A DNA stretch of 64,000 nt from Rutidosis leptorrhynchoides (taxonomy: Eukaryota > Streptophyta > Magnoliopsida > Asterales > Asteraceae). Position 1 is the stretch's first letter. Every line of letters begins with the position of its first letter. Location of the stretch: contig NC_092341.1 in the NCBI RefSeq assembly GCF_046630445.1, positions 30,642,001 through 30,706,000 on the forward strand, read 5' to 3'. Made by a program: the position numbers and the translations under genes. Below the pieces are notes generated by a model that worked only from the letters and a program-made list of their open reading frames with translations, was not told where the DNA came from and did no database searches. Below, piece by piece: positions 37,727 to 50,367 of this stretch.

Positions 37727-37835
37727 TGGTATCAGCAGCTTAATACCGTGCAAATTACATCTCAAATTAATCTTCCTTTCTTCTTATTCTGCAATCATCC
37801 ATACTCACCCTCTGTATTCTCTTTATCTCTTAAAC

Positions 37836-40800
37836 ATGTCAACCGATCCTCTCAAACTTGCTGCTCAACCCATCAACCAAATCCAACACTCTGTTCCCTT
37901 CAAACTGGACCTGGATACTAGCAAATACAATTCCTGGTCCGAACTATTTAAAATCCATTGTCGTGCACATGACGTCCTTGATCACCTTACTTCTGAAACA
38001 CCACCAGCCTCTTCATCCAAAGGCAAAGACACAGAAGTCATCACCCCTCCTGAACTATGGGCTCGTCATGATGCTATTGTGCTACAATGGATATACGTTA
38101 CTCTTTCTCTTGATCTGATGAACACGATAATGGAACCCGATGCCACCGCAAAGAAAACATGGGATCGACTCAAGAGCATGTTTCACGACAACAAACACTC
38201 TCGAGCCCTAGCTCTGGAAAATCGATTCGTCAACACCAAACTAGACGATTTTCCCAACATGTCTACCTACTGTCAAGAACTTAAGATGATTGCAGATCAG
38301 TTAGGTGATGTTGACTCAAAGGTAGAACCTCATCGATTGGTTTTACAGTTGGTTCCTGGCCTCAACGACAACTACTCCCAAATTCGAACTCACATCAATC
38401 AAATGGATAAATTGCCTACCTTTTATGACGCTCGATCGAAATTGATTCTCGAAGAATCACTAAGAAATCGCCAGGCTACGATGAACAACTCCAACACCAA
38501 CAACACCGCTTTGATTTCTACTGCTGAAAACCAGGATAATCGAACACAGGGTCTTGGTGATCGAGAGAATTCTGGTTACCATCGAGGGTCATCAGGTTAT
38601 CGTGGACGTGGCCGATCAGGTAATCGAGGTGCACGGGGTGGATGAGGTGGAAGAGGACGCAACATGTACCCTAATTTTGGTAATACTGGTACACAATTTT
38701 CTTCTCGTCAGTCTAATCCTAGGTGGAATTAACATCCCAATTGGACCTTACCCAACAATAACTGGGCTGCACCACCTAATTGGGCCCAACACTCTTTTAA
38801 TCAACCATGGACTATTAATTCATCCCCATGCCCATACCCTACCACCCCATGGAATCAGCCCAATATGCCTTCTGGGTCTGCTGGTTTATTGGGCCCACAT
38901 CCACAAGCCCAATTTACCTCGAACAGCTCCACGACTTCTTACTCTCCTACCGACATCGATCAAGCACTATACACAATGTCACTCAACCCGCCGGATGATC
39001 ATTGGTACATGGACAGTGGCGCTTCATCACACATGACTGGTAATCGAGGTACTCTCTCTCCCTATTTTAATTTGAGCACTCCGAAACAAATAATCATTGG
39101 AAATGGCGATACACTTCCCATTTGTAGAATTGGGAACACTTTACTACCATTTACAAATAAACCTATTCTTTTGAAAAACGTTCTTCATGCTCCTAATTTA
39201 ATTAAAAATCTCCTTTCTGTTCGCCGTTTAACTACTGATAATTATCGTGCCATAACATTTGATCCATTTGGTTTCACTATTAAGGATTTCAGGACAAGCA
39301 TTCAACTCATGAGATGTAATAGCACGGGGGACCTTTATCCACTCAGTTCTTCCGCTCTTCAACAACTCAAGTCTCCCACTTCACTTGCTGTACTTTCTTC
39401 CGACATTTGGCACCAACGTCTTGGATACCCTGGCGCCAACATCTTACGATTTCTTAAAAATAAGTCGGTTATAAGTTCATGTAATAAAAACTCATCATTT
39501 TGTGAGTCTTGCATTCTTGGCAAGCATATTAAGTTACCTTTTTATGATTCTACTTCTTTTACTATGTCCCCATTTGAAATAATTCATACTGACATTTGGA
39601 CTTCACCTATTCTTAGTTCTGCAGGACACAAGTACTATGTTTTTTTCTTAGATGATTATTCTAACTTCTTATGGACTTTTCCCATTTCACAAAAATCACA
39701 AGTGGTCGACATCTTTACATCCTTCCATACATATATCCTCACTCAATTTTCAATCAACATTAAAACAATTCAATGCGATAATGGTACAGAATATAATAAT
39801 TCCAATTTTCATAATTTTTGCAAACAAAAAGGTATTGCATTTCGGTTTTCGTGTCCTCATACCTCTCCACAAAATGGGAAAGCGGAAAGAAAAATTCGTG
39901 CAATTAATAATATCATTCGCACCATCCTATCTCACTCTTCCACTCCACCTAATTTCTGGCATCACGCCCTCTCCATGGCGACATACTTACTAAACATAAT
40001 CCCCACTAAATTACTAAACTATCTTTCTCCAACTCACATACTCTACAAACGCCAACCAAAATACGACCATCTACGAGTATTCGGATGTCTTTGCTACCCT
40101 CTCATTCCCGCCACCACTATCAACAAATTACAACCCCGCTCAACCCCGTATGTATTCCTAGGCTATCCAACCACACATCGTGGTTACATATGCTACGACC
40201 TTCGCTCTCGAAAAATCATCCTTTCTAGACATGTTGTCTTTAATGAAACCATCTTTCCTTTCTCTAACCCACAACCATCACAATCTAAAAACTATGAATT
40301 TCTCCACTCTCCTTTGTCGATTCTTCCACTCGCAAACCCAACAACAACTACACTCCCGGGCCAATCCAACCATTTGGCCCAATTACAAAGTTCAGCCCAA
40401 CCAGCTCATACAGAATCTTCTCCATCTAGCTCCACAAATAATACGCCACTTCAATCTCACTCACCTACCGTTTCTTCTGGGCTCTCCCCATCGGCCCATT
40501 CGGCACCATCAGCCCAACACTCTACAACTAGTTTCTCACCACCATCCGCTCCAAACTCACAACATGCATCACCTGTTACTCCTACTTCCATCACTGCTAC
40601 CCCAAACACAACTCCCGAGCTCACTCCTCCACCTCCTCCACGCACAATGACTACTCATGCCATGGACGGAATTCACAAACCAAAAACCCCGTTTAATCTA
40701 CACGCCACTATGACCCCATCTCTGATTCCACGTAACCCTCGTGAGGCTCTTAATGATCCTCACTGTAAGCGTGCCATGACGGATGAATTTCGTGCTCTTA

Positions 40801-42272
40801 TTAAAAATGGGACTTGGGAACTTGTACCTCGTACTAATAATATGCATATTATACGGTCTATATGGATATTTAAACATAAATTATGCTCTGACGGTTCTTT
40901 TGAGCGATACAAAGCTCGTTTGGTTGGTGATGGCAGGTCTCAATAGGTTGGAATAGATTGCACAGACATTTAGTCCCGTGGTTAAACCTGCTACCATTCG
41001 CTTGGTTCTCAGCTTAGCATTATCTAACTCTTGGCATATACGGCAACTAGATGTTAAAAATGCTTGTTTACATGGCAATCTAAATGAGACAGTTTTTATG
41101 TATCAACCAATGGGATTTTGAGATCCAACACATCCCGATTATGTGTGCCATTTAAAAAAATCCCTCTACGGTCTCAAACAAGCACCTCGAGCATGGTACC
41201 AACGCTTTGCCGATTTCGTCGCTACTCTTGGTTTTACTCACAGCAAATGTGATCACTCCCTTTTCATCTATAAAAATGGATGTGACACAGCTTATTTACT
41301 TTTGTATGTCGACGATATTATCTTGACCACATCCTCGGATCACTTGCGACAAACAATTATGCACCACTTATCCCACGAATTTGCAATGAAGGATTTAGGT
41401 AGATTGAGCTATTTCTTGGGTGTTTCTGTTCAACACACTCCTAATGGATTGTTTCTGAGTCAGTCTAAATATGCACGCGAAATTATAGAACGAGCGGGTA
41501 TGACATCTTGTAAACCCTCTAAAACACTGGTCAATACCAAGTCCAAACAGGGTTCAAAACAAGGGCAACCGTATCATGATCCATCCTATTTTCGTAGCCT
41601 TGCAGGAGCACGACAATACTTAACTTTCACTCGCCCGGACATTTCTTATGTGGTGCAGCAAATCTGCCTTCACATGCATGCACCATACGACACTCACATG
41701 CTACCCTCAAACGCATAATTCGTTATATTCAAGGCACATTGCATCATGGGCTTCATATGTTTCGTTCCACCACTACACACTTAGTCTCTTACACGGATGC
41801 CGATTGGGCTGGCTGTCCGGACACCCGGAGATCCACATCTGGTTACTGTGTCTACCTGGGTGATAACCTCATCTCTTGGTCTTCAAAACGTCAACCAACT
41901 TTATCTCGTTCAAGCGCTAAAGCCGAATATCGTGGGATTGCAAATGTTGTGTCTGAATCATGTTGGCTGCGCAACTTACTTCTTGAACTACATCGACCAA
42001 TTAAAAAAGCCACCATTGTTTATTGTGATAATGTAAGTGCAATTTTCTTGTCCAGCAATCCCATTCAGCATCAAAGGACGAAACATATTGAGTTAGATAT
42101 ACACTTTGTTCGGGAAAAAGTTGCACGTGGTCAAGTTCGAGTCTTGCATGTACCTTCACGACATCAGGTTGCACATATATTCACAAAAGGCCTCCCTCTG
42201 GTTTTGTTTGATGAATTTCGGGACAGTCTTAACGTCCGCCTACCTCCCGTTTCGACTGCGGGGGACTATTAG
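37836..42272 (+). pseudogene. copia gag-pro-IN-RT-RNaseH polyprotein, several stops and frameshifts
   Basis: From ATG 37836 the frame gives a UBN2-type gag (residues 1-269), then TGA 38643 and TAA 38730. It reopens to 40946 with protease (WYMDSGASSHMTGN), the GAG-pre-integrase part (WHQRLGYPG to CESCILGKH) and integrase (IIHTDIW, IQCDNGTEY, SPQNGKAERKIR). TAG 40944 and a small deletion near 40975 follow. RT ([21 protein letters not shown]) has TGA 41119 and is shifted again near 41700. RNase H (YTDADWAGCPDTRRSTSGY, SSAKAEYRG) runs to 42272. No CCHC knuckle is obvious in gag. The lesions contrast with near-identical LTRs, so the copy was either already defective when it moved or the short LTRs underestimate its age. 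Confidence 0.9.
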
Positions 42273-42473
42273 CTGTATCATATCTATAAAAGATTATGAT
42301 AGGATTTGTAAAGATTGTAATATTATATTATTAGCTGTATCATATCTATAAAAGATTATGATAGGATTTGTAAATATTGTAATCCCTGAAAATCAGGGTG
42401 TTAGTTAGGCTTCATGGTGTATATATACATACGAGAGTGTTCAATGAAAAGCAAGCAATTTTACCTTCTATTA
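42267..42473 (+). repeat. 3' LTR of the copia element
   Basis: 207 bp, including the same 62-bp internal duplication. One visible difference from the 5' LTR (GTAAATATTG against GTAAAGATTG). Confidence 0.92.
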
Positions 42474-42478
42474 ATTAT

Positions 42479-42881
42479 AAAAGCTTAACCAAAAATACTG
42501 CACAAGTATCTTGTACAAGGCATGCAGCTCCAATGGGAATAAATTGATTACGAGCAGCAACAGTATATCACAGCCCCCATGATTTTCTAAACAAAAATCC
42601 GGAAAAGCAGACACCTTAATGTAAACTGAGATATGTTGTCTAATTTAAACAAAGACTAATTGGAATATAACTCACCATCACAGGTAGAATGAAGCTTCAG
42701 ATCTTTGTTCAATCGTTATAAAACAGACATCTTAATGTCATAGGCATTTTATAAGTCAAAATAATATATATAACTAATCATTCTCACGCTTCAAAAGAAT
42801 AACATAAAAAGAAAAAGAATATAAATTCATATAACCAATTAATCCATGTCACATGATATTAAATAAACCCCTAGTATTCGC
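42479..42881. other. 3' flank of F-box gene 3
   Basis: Non-coding DNA. A CTCACCATCACAGGTAGAATG stretch near 42672 recalls the flanks of genes 1 and 2. No gene seen. Confidence 0.6.
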
Positions 42882-44522
42882 CTAAAAAAACCAAACAAAT
42901 ACGAAAAAGGCTACAAAGAAACAAGATAAACTTAATAAATATGCAAAAGAACTCGTATAGCATTTCAAATAATTAAACCAACGGTGAGTAGGTGAAGGGT
43001 ACCAATTTGATTTCAACTTAATTATGTGGCCATCGAATCTGTAAAGAAGACTTGTGCAAGTAGACTTTGTTAGAATTTCCCATTTTCCATTACCGGGATT
43101 CTTGAACTCGATATCTTTTAGATCAGACATTTCTTTTGCCATCATTCCACTTACCACCAGCATGAAGATTTCACGAGAGAATTTGACATTATGACCATTA
43201 TACATCCCGTAACCATTATAAATGTCGACACAATATATGGTTACGTATTTGGGATGACAAATCGTAAAAAGCGCAAAATATAACTGTTGCCACCGAGAGC
43301 TGTTTACATGTGAATATGGATAAAATATTAATTGTTGCACGTTTGTATATGGAATTGGGAACATTATTTCAAGATCATCAATATTGATATCCAGCGGCAC
43401 ACAAATATGATGTTTTATTTTGATATCAAACTTGCTTGATAAATTGAGTACTTCCCTCATCGCGAGGATGAATGATCGATCAAGAGGATCACACAATTCT
43501 AGTGAAAGCTTCATATATTTAAGAGTGTTACTAGATGGAAACAGGAGATAAGGCATTGTTTTGCCAGTGTAACACATATGATGTAACTTTGGAGCATTAA
43601 CTTGTATTATCTCAATCCGCGAGGTTCCATGAACCTTTAGCGTCAGTCTTTTCAACGAAAAACTTGTAAAATCCAACCTTTCCGGAGTGTAATGAAGAAT
43701 TACAAGGTGCAAAATCTTAAGAACAGGTAATTTCCATTTGATCATGTCAAGAAATGCAACATCTATGGTCACAGTATCTAAAAATAATTCAGTCACGCTC
43801 GTGAATGAAGCCATGTTGAATGTCTTTATAGGTTCATACTCAACCATGTAGTAAAAGAAGCAAAGATTAGGGACATCATCAATTTTCAAAACATCAAATG
43901 GTTCTTCTGTCGTTAACGAAGATTTTTTTACCTTAAATGTCTTCAAATCAGAGTCAATTGAAAGGTGTATTTTCTCTAGTAAGATACATGTAGAGAATAA
44001 GGTATCAAGTACCTCTTCACTTATCTTCACATCTTCCAACTTGAGTACTCGTAGGTTCACACATTTGATCACAGGATTGTGACTCATCATTTCAATGGGT
44101 GATGAAGAATCTCCACTTAACGACAGAGTATGTAGGATTTTACCAGAAAATATCTCATCCGGAAGTATTAATTTACTATCAGATTCATTACGGATGGAAA
44201 GCTTCTTGAAACAACTTTGGGCAGCTCCCATTGGAATCCATTTAAAAGAACCAGAAGCCAACTTGATGCATAGTTTCAGTTTCAAACTTTCGATTGGTAT
44301 GTTGTCTTGGACATACCAAGAAATGGTACGATCCATAAACTCTGAGGTTTTATAATGAAACCTGAGAAGAGGGATGGTAGACCAAGCGTGTGACCAAGTC
44401 TTCGACAACACACACGTACGAGCGGCTTCTTTTACCGGCAACAGCGATTGTATACGGTGAATCAACTCCACTGGGACATCTTCAGGTTGTGATGTTCTCT
44501 GCAGTTCCTCCATGACCACCAT
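42882..44522 (-). CDS. F-box/LRR/FBD protein gene 3, with a novel hydrophobic C-terminal extension
   Basis: An open frame of 546 codons. Alignment with its sisters makes the fourth residue, Met (ATG at 44513), the likely ancestral start. The F-box is at residues about 15-52 (DVPVELIHRIQSLLPVKEA to TIPLLRF). LRR-like strands occupy about 130-330, and an FBD-like segment lies near 455-485 (MMAKEMSDLKDIEFKN, KWEILTK). Sisters stop after LKPNW or LKPDW; here the stop is replaced by TAC after LKSNW and the frame runs on for 39 residues ending LLSLSCFFVAFFVFVWFF, a potential membrane segment. Two in-frame deletions relative to gene 4 are visible (after LRFH and after FKVKK). Its upstream DNA differs from the leader of the other copies; a TTTTATAAAAAG motif lies near 44590. 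Confidence 0.85.
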   Translation of the reverse strand: MVVMEELQRTSQPEDVPVELIHRIQSLLPVKEAARTCVLSKTWSHAWSTIPLLRFHYKTSEFMDRTISWYVQDNIPIESLKLKLCIKLASGSFKWIPMGAAQSCFKKLSIRNESDSKLILPDEIFSGKILHTLSLSGDSSSPIEMMSHNPVIKCVNLRVLKLEDVKISEEVLDTLFSTCILLEKIHLSIDSDLKTFKVKKSSLTTEEPFDVLKIDDVPNLCFFYYMVEYEPIKTFNMASFTSVTELFLDTVTIDVAFLDMIKWKLPVLKILHLVILHYTPERLDFTSFSLKRLTLKVHGTSRIEIIQVNAPKLHHMCYTGKTMPYLLFPSSNTLKYMKLSLELCDPLDRSFILAMREVLNLSSKFDIKIKHHICVPLDINIDDLEIMFPIPYTNVQQLIFYPYSHVNSSRWQQLYFALFTICHPKYVTIYCVDIYNGYGMYNGHNVKFSREIFMLVVSGMMAKEMSDLKDIEFKNPGNGKWEILTKSTCTSLLYRFDGHIIKLKSNWYPSPTHRWFNYLKCYTSSFAYLLSLSCFFVAFFVFVWFF

Positions 44523-44819
44523 ACGCCCAAACAGGGAAAAAATAAAAAGTTAATTTTTTTAGGGTTGCTAAAACCTCGATTCTCTTTTTATAAAAGTATA
44601 TTTAATTTAATTTTGGGCTGATGAGGCAATGGAGATATATGTACAATTAAAAGTTATCCTTCTACATAATTTGGGATATTGATCTTATAATCGTTTCCAT
44701 ATCAAATATATTCACTTTTATAATGTTTTGTTATAATGAAAAAATCTTTATAAATGGTCCCAGATTTTTTACTTAGTTGAACCCTCAAAATTAAAGAGTA
44801 ATTTATTATCTAGAAAAAA
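44523..44819. other. upstream region of F-box gene 3
   Basis: AT-rich, with a possible minus-strand TATA motif near 44585-44597. The conserved leader exon of the other copies was not found here. No gene seen. Confidence 0.5.
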
Positions 44820-46162
44820 TCATTTATTTGTTCCCCTTCTCAAATTTACCATTCTAATAATAAAATTATGATTTCCCTGACTCTCGTTTCCATCATCTGT
44901 TATTCTGTTACTAAGTAAAATACTTCTGATCCACAATGTAGCCCAACTACAAAATTACTAACTCAGGTCTACAATCTGACCCAACTTCTGGTCAGGCCCA
45001 ACCGTCAACACCATCAAATCTGGCCACTAGCCCAATCCGAATTCAATGCTATCGATCGATTTCATGGCCTCTCATACGGGCTGTTATTTAGTTTTTGGTA
45101 ACTTTAATTCGGTGAGACATGAAGGAGAAAGATATGTTCAGATTTTTGCTCTAATGATGCGGTGATTTTTAACAATTTTATAGACGGTGCAAGTGTGCAA
45201 CGCTTATCGATCTCCCTTAAGTGGAGAAACTTTATGAATAAGTATGGTACTATATGTCTCGTTTAGATTGGATTTTTATTAATCAAAATGTTGTAGACCT
45301 TATTCCTGATATGAAGGCTAAGCCTTTATTTAGAAGATGGTTCTCTATGTGTTCGTCGGTAGACTAGAGAAGGTTTGTACACGTCATATGCTTGAAAGTA
45401 CATTCGGTAAGTTCGGTGCAAAGAAGGCCGTCAGGTTTTCTCGGTTTTCTTGGGGAAGTTTGTGTTTAGCAAAAACATCTTGAAGATTGCCGGGCATTTC
45501 GGCAATTTGGTTTCGGTTGCTAATGTCTCAACTAGGCTAGGTAACTTTGGGTCTGTTTTTGCGTTCGTTGAATCGAGTTGGGTTCAACGAAGTTTGTGAC
45601 CGTTTGGTAATCGATAGGATTTTCGGTGATGGTTTTGCCCCGGATTTATTGTGCTTGGAGTCGTTGCTTGTGATTGTGGTGTGTCGGATGTTGATTTGCG
45701 TGAGCCGTTGCGTGTGATCGTGGTGTGCCGGTTTATATGAAACAGATCGAGAATGTTGAGGATGCTCTAAACAAGCTTGGGATGCTTAGTGGTGAAAAGG
45801 TCAAAACAGTTGGGGATGATGTGTTGGAGCCAAGCGTGGGTGCTAATTAAGGGGTCATTTAAATTTGATTTATGAAGAAAGTTCAAAGCTTCTATATTTT
45901 TGGTGGCCCAAAAGAATACGTGGATTTTATTGAGTCATTCAGTCCCATAAATGTTCCTGTTTGTTCTCATATGGCCATGAAGTTAATGGTTGGTCTGGCA
46001 TCCAAGGATTGCCCTTGTATAGGTACGTTGTGCGGTGTTAAGAGTAAATTTGGTCGGGAAAATATTCTAAAGGATAAAGGTTCGTTTGCGGGTTCGGTTA
46101 ATGCTTCAAGAAAGGATGTGAAAGGTTCCATCAGTCAAATTTTGCAATACATAAGAAAATAG
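44820..46162 (+). pseudogene. LINE-derived remnant: endonuclease end followed by ORF1-like segment
   Basis: 44820-45340 reads as NFNSV, GDF/NNFIDGASVQRLSISLKW and SRLDWIFINQNVVDLIPDMKAKPLF in different frames, the end of a LINE endonuclease. 45330-46162 reads as VFVGRLEKVC, FGKFGAKKAVRFSRFSW and GGPKEYVDFIESFSPINVP, resembling the ORF1-like remnant at 24835-26640. In LINEs ORF1 normally precedes the endonuclease, so this order is rearranged. Frames are broken throughout. The last 96 codons (45872-46162) are open but probably not a gene. Confidence 0.5.
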
Positions 46163-46430
46163 CATAAGCATGTAAAACTAATACAGTACTTCGGAAGATG
46201 TCTATTGTCTAGATATAAAAAACCAGCCCAAGATTCATTTAGAAGATGTCTATTGTCTATAAATATAGCAAACCAACCAACTTTCATACACAATTTTAAC
46301 CTGACGGATGAATATTTATTTTCTCTGGCAACTCTATTAACAAAACATAAAAGTTACATAACCTAACACATATGAAAAAAGTTACAAAGAAACAAGATTA
46401 ACTTAAATAATTAATTGCCAAAAAGGTCTT
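46163..46430. other. 3' flank of F-box gene 4, left of element D
   Basis: Non-coding flank. Joining 46430 to 56904 restores text resembling the flanks of other copies (TTAATTGCCAAAA, then CAGTATT and AAACAATTGAACCA), so element D split this flank. Confidence 0.75.
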
Positions 46431-47692
46431 TGATGTTATGCGAGGTATATACGAAATAGTTATATTTTTATTGCGAAATATTATTAAATACGATACAATT
46501 TTACATAAGTTATTTATTTATTTGTAGAGTAGATATACCTAAACCGTGCTACAACACTATAGGCAGTGTACCTAATCATAGAGTAGTGTAGTTTTTAGTA
46601 AGTCCGGTTCGTCCACAGGGAACTAGCCAAGTTTAACGTTATATTTTTAAACTAAATTTGTATAAAAATATATATAAGTAATATTATTATTGTTATAAAA
46701 GGGGGATTTTACCGTTTAATGACCGGTTTGTCGATTTTAAAACTTAAATCACAATTAAAACCTAATGTAAAATATTAAATATAAAAATGACTTAATTTAA
46801 AGCGTAAAATAAATGATGATAAATAAAAAATGCGATAAATAAAATGATGGTAAATAAAATTGCGATAATTAAAAGTACGATGAGATATAAATTAAAGGAA
46901 TTATGCTTATTTAAACTTCCGCAATCATGAGGTTTGACGTGTTGATTTTAGTTTATTGTCATGGGTTAATTGTCCTTTGTTCTGGATTATTCGATATGTC
47001 CATACGGTTTTGTCCATAATAGTCCATCGGTCATAATTATAAAGTGCGAGGGTCTTCGTCAAATTAACCTTATATCCGAAGTCAAATATTCCAACTAATT
47101 GGGGATTCGAACTGTAACAAGGTCTTAATACTTTGTTTAATGAATACACCAGGTTATCGACTGCGTGTAGTCCAAGGTTTTACTACTTTGTTAACAATTA
47201 CACCAATTACCCTTGAATGTAATCCACCCCTATTTTAATGAGTCCATTAACTATTAATCCATCCCCGTGTCCGGTCAAATGAACAATAATTCGTATTTAT
47301 AAATATCCCGACCACCGTACCCGATTAAGCGTATGTGGTTATATATAGATACGTCAAATTGTAACCTTTATATTAAATTAACGAGGTATCATTTAGTTAA
47401 TATAAAGCTCATTAATAACCCATAGTCTAATTTCCACAAGTGTCGTTCTTTTGTCCAAACCCCAATTATGGTACAAAGCCCAATTACCCCGTCTTTAATA
47501 TTTAGTCCAACATCACGATTACTTCGGCTTAAATAAGCATAATAATAACTTAGCTACGAGACATTAATTTAAAAAGGTTGAACATAACTTACAATGAGTA
47601 TTAATCGCGTAGTGTTACATGGACAGAATTTCGACTTACAAACTTAAAACATTCGCCACTATAACCTTATTATTATTAAACTTAATTTAAAC

Positions 47693-47827
<135 letters not shown>

Positions 47828-47911
47828 TTCGTTACAGAGAAGGAAGAGAAAAAGATGTTAAAAACTCGTCGAATTCGCTGGCTTTTATAGGACCTGGCCA
47901 CCATTTTCCTG

Positions 47912-47975
47912 CCATGCGATCGCATGGGAATAAGGCAGCTAGGCCATGCGATCGCATGGCCAGCTGGATCCAGCT
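47912..47975. repeat. three perfect palindromes beside the TATA box of the D 3' LTR
   Basis: CCATGCGATCGCATGG (47912-47927), GGCCATGCGATCGCATGGCC (47942-47961) and AGCTGGATCCAGCT (47962-47975) are each perfectly self-complementary. They begin 22 bp from the TATA box. The same three occur in the 5' LTR. Confidence 0.95.
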
Positions 47976-48427
47976 CAATCACTTTGTTTTCTAGTTTGCC
48001 GACGTTTTATTTAAATATATATAATATATATAATTTATATTAATTATATATATATTATATTATATTCTTATGCATAGTTGACTTGTAATTTTAGGTCCAT
48101 TGCGTCGCGCGTTGATAGTTGGCTCAGGTCCCGGTTCCGGATTTTCGAACGTCCTTTCGTACATTTAGATATCTTGTACTTTGCGTTTCGCGGCTTGCAC
48201 TCTTGTAATTTTTAGATGTTTCTCATCATTAAATTGAACCACTTGAATTATATCTTGTACATTTGAGCTTTTTGGTCATTTGCGTCTTCAAATCGTCATT
48301 TTCTTCTTTTGTCTTCGCACTTATTTATTTAAACGAATATTACATAAAAATAGAACAATTGCAACTAAAAGCTTTACATATTGGAAGGATATTGTGCCTA
48401 AATATATGTTCATTTGGAGCACTATCA

Positions 48428-48445
48428 AATATCCCCACACTTGAG
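48428..48445 (-). other. polypurine tract of element D
   Basis: The minus strand reads CTCAAGTGTGGGGATATT immediately before the 3' LTR. Confidence 0.75.
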
Positions 48446-50274
48446 CGTTGCTTGTCCTCAAGCAATACAGAACTTAAAATAAAATCACACTTCACTCGAA
48501 TCACTTTTTTTTTACTCTCACACTTTATACATCAGTGATTTTGATACGGCGGTATGAACAATGATAGTAACAATGTAGTTTATAGTCCCACATGACTATG
48601 AAAATTTAGATCCTTTAAGGAAATTGGATCTTTATGAAAACATTTGATCTTTTGAAAATTCATTCTAGCTTTTACCCTAGATAAGTTTTCTAAAATAACC
48701 CTTCACCGGTGTTTGCAAATTATTTTCGTGGGTTTTGTGGGTTTCAGTTTTGAAAATTTTAGCTCAAAAACTTGTGGTTTTGTGTCACCCACTTGCTAAT
48801 CCTTGTATTAGGAAAGCAACACGTCCAGTATACTTGTTCCATATATTACCTTTTCGTTAAACTACCGTCCGGTTGTAAAGGAAAGCGTTGAACAAGCAAC
48901 TGTTAAGGCAATGTCCCGTGACATGCTTTTGATTATGGTCTATAACGTGTTGGATGCAATTACTATCCTTTGTAGGAGCAATAGTAAAGATCACCCTACA
49001 GTTTTTCGGTCTGGTACAAGGTCCTGTCTTCGACCATGCTATGCAACCACCGTTCTTACGGTTGACACCCGGTTTGGTTCAGGTGACCTAATGAATTCTA
49101 GGTGAATTCCTAGGATTTTACGTTCAATGGTAATGAACGCATTGAACATGGGTTTTCAGAAAACAAATCGGTTTTAATTTTAATCAAAATATTTTCTCGT
49201 TCAAGCTCGAGTTTAGATATCATCGAATTCCATGAGTTTGAATTCTCAATCTTTAAGGTCAATCTCAAGGATTGAGTAATATCAGGCTTAAAAGCTGATT
49301 TTTAATCTTTAAGGAGTTTATCCTTTCTGGGGGTCTGATTCATTAGTCTTATCAAGCTAATTTGCACGGCGCCCTCCCCATTTTACGAGACAGATCCTCT
49401 CATAGTTAGGATAAGTCTGACCACTTGGCGACCCTGTTTGATGCTGAGGTCCGTGGATTTCCTGCTGATTTTAGAGATGACTTTTCTAGATTTTTCGTCA
49501 ACCTACAGCTGGTCTGGACGACAACTTCCTGACCTAAATCAAGAAGCGTGTGTCTTTTTCGGAAGACTTTACTTCCTTTTAATGATGGAATTGATTCATC
49601 GTGCAGATCCATCTTTCTTTCAAATATATTACAGTAAATTAGGTAAAACTAATTAAAATCGTCCAAAACAAAAGTATATGTAATAATCTTGTACAAACAT
49701 ATGTGATATGTGTTTTAAATAACTTGGTAAATTCTTCCCACACTTAGCTTTTATTTATTTTTTTCTTTGCCTTTTTATTCTCCTCTATTCCATCTTAAAT
49801 GAATTCTAACATTTTGGGTTATTTCTCCATTTATGTTCTCTCCAAGGTAACAATAATTTCGGCATTAACACTTAGTTTTATCGTTCATAAATATGTATAA
49901 ACATGATTTTGAATTCATTTAGTTGAAATTTTTTCAAATTTTCACAAAATTTGGCAATTAAACTAAGTGTAAACCCGAGAGAATGGCAATTAAACTAAGT
50001 GTAAACCCGAGAGAATTTATAACCCTTCCCCACACTTGAGATCATGCAATGCCCTCATTCGAATGAAATCAGACTATAATTATAAATTCATGAGGGTGAT
50101 TAGTGTAGAAAAGTGATTAAAAATACCGAGTTTTCAAACATATTATTTTATATCACATTTGATATTTTGCGTCTTGCCGTCAAAATTAGTAGCTTTTGCT
50201 GAACTTTAATGCCATTTTTTGAAAGTGCGCTGTTTTACTCTGTTTTGTACATAAGATAAACTACAAACATATAT

Positions 50275-50367
<93 letters not shown>

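Larger units (their letters stand above)
37520..42473 (+). mobile_element. complete Ty1/copia retrotransposon, 4.95 kb, TSD ATTAT
   Basis: Two 207-bp LTRs (37520-37726 and 42267-42473) differ by one base that I can see. ATTAT flanks the element at 37515-37519 and 42474-42478. A primer site TGGTATCAGCAG follows the 5' LTR directly, and the purine tract CTGCGGGGGAC precedes the 3' LTR. The LTRs begin TATTAG and end CTATTA instead of TG/CA. It inserted in the spacer between F-box genes 2 and 3. Confidence 0.93.

Noticed and set aside
45872-46162. 96-codon ORF as a possible small gene
   Set aside because: It continues a broken LINE-like reading frame that also exists, equally broken, near 26100-26300.
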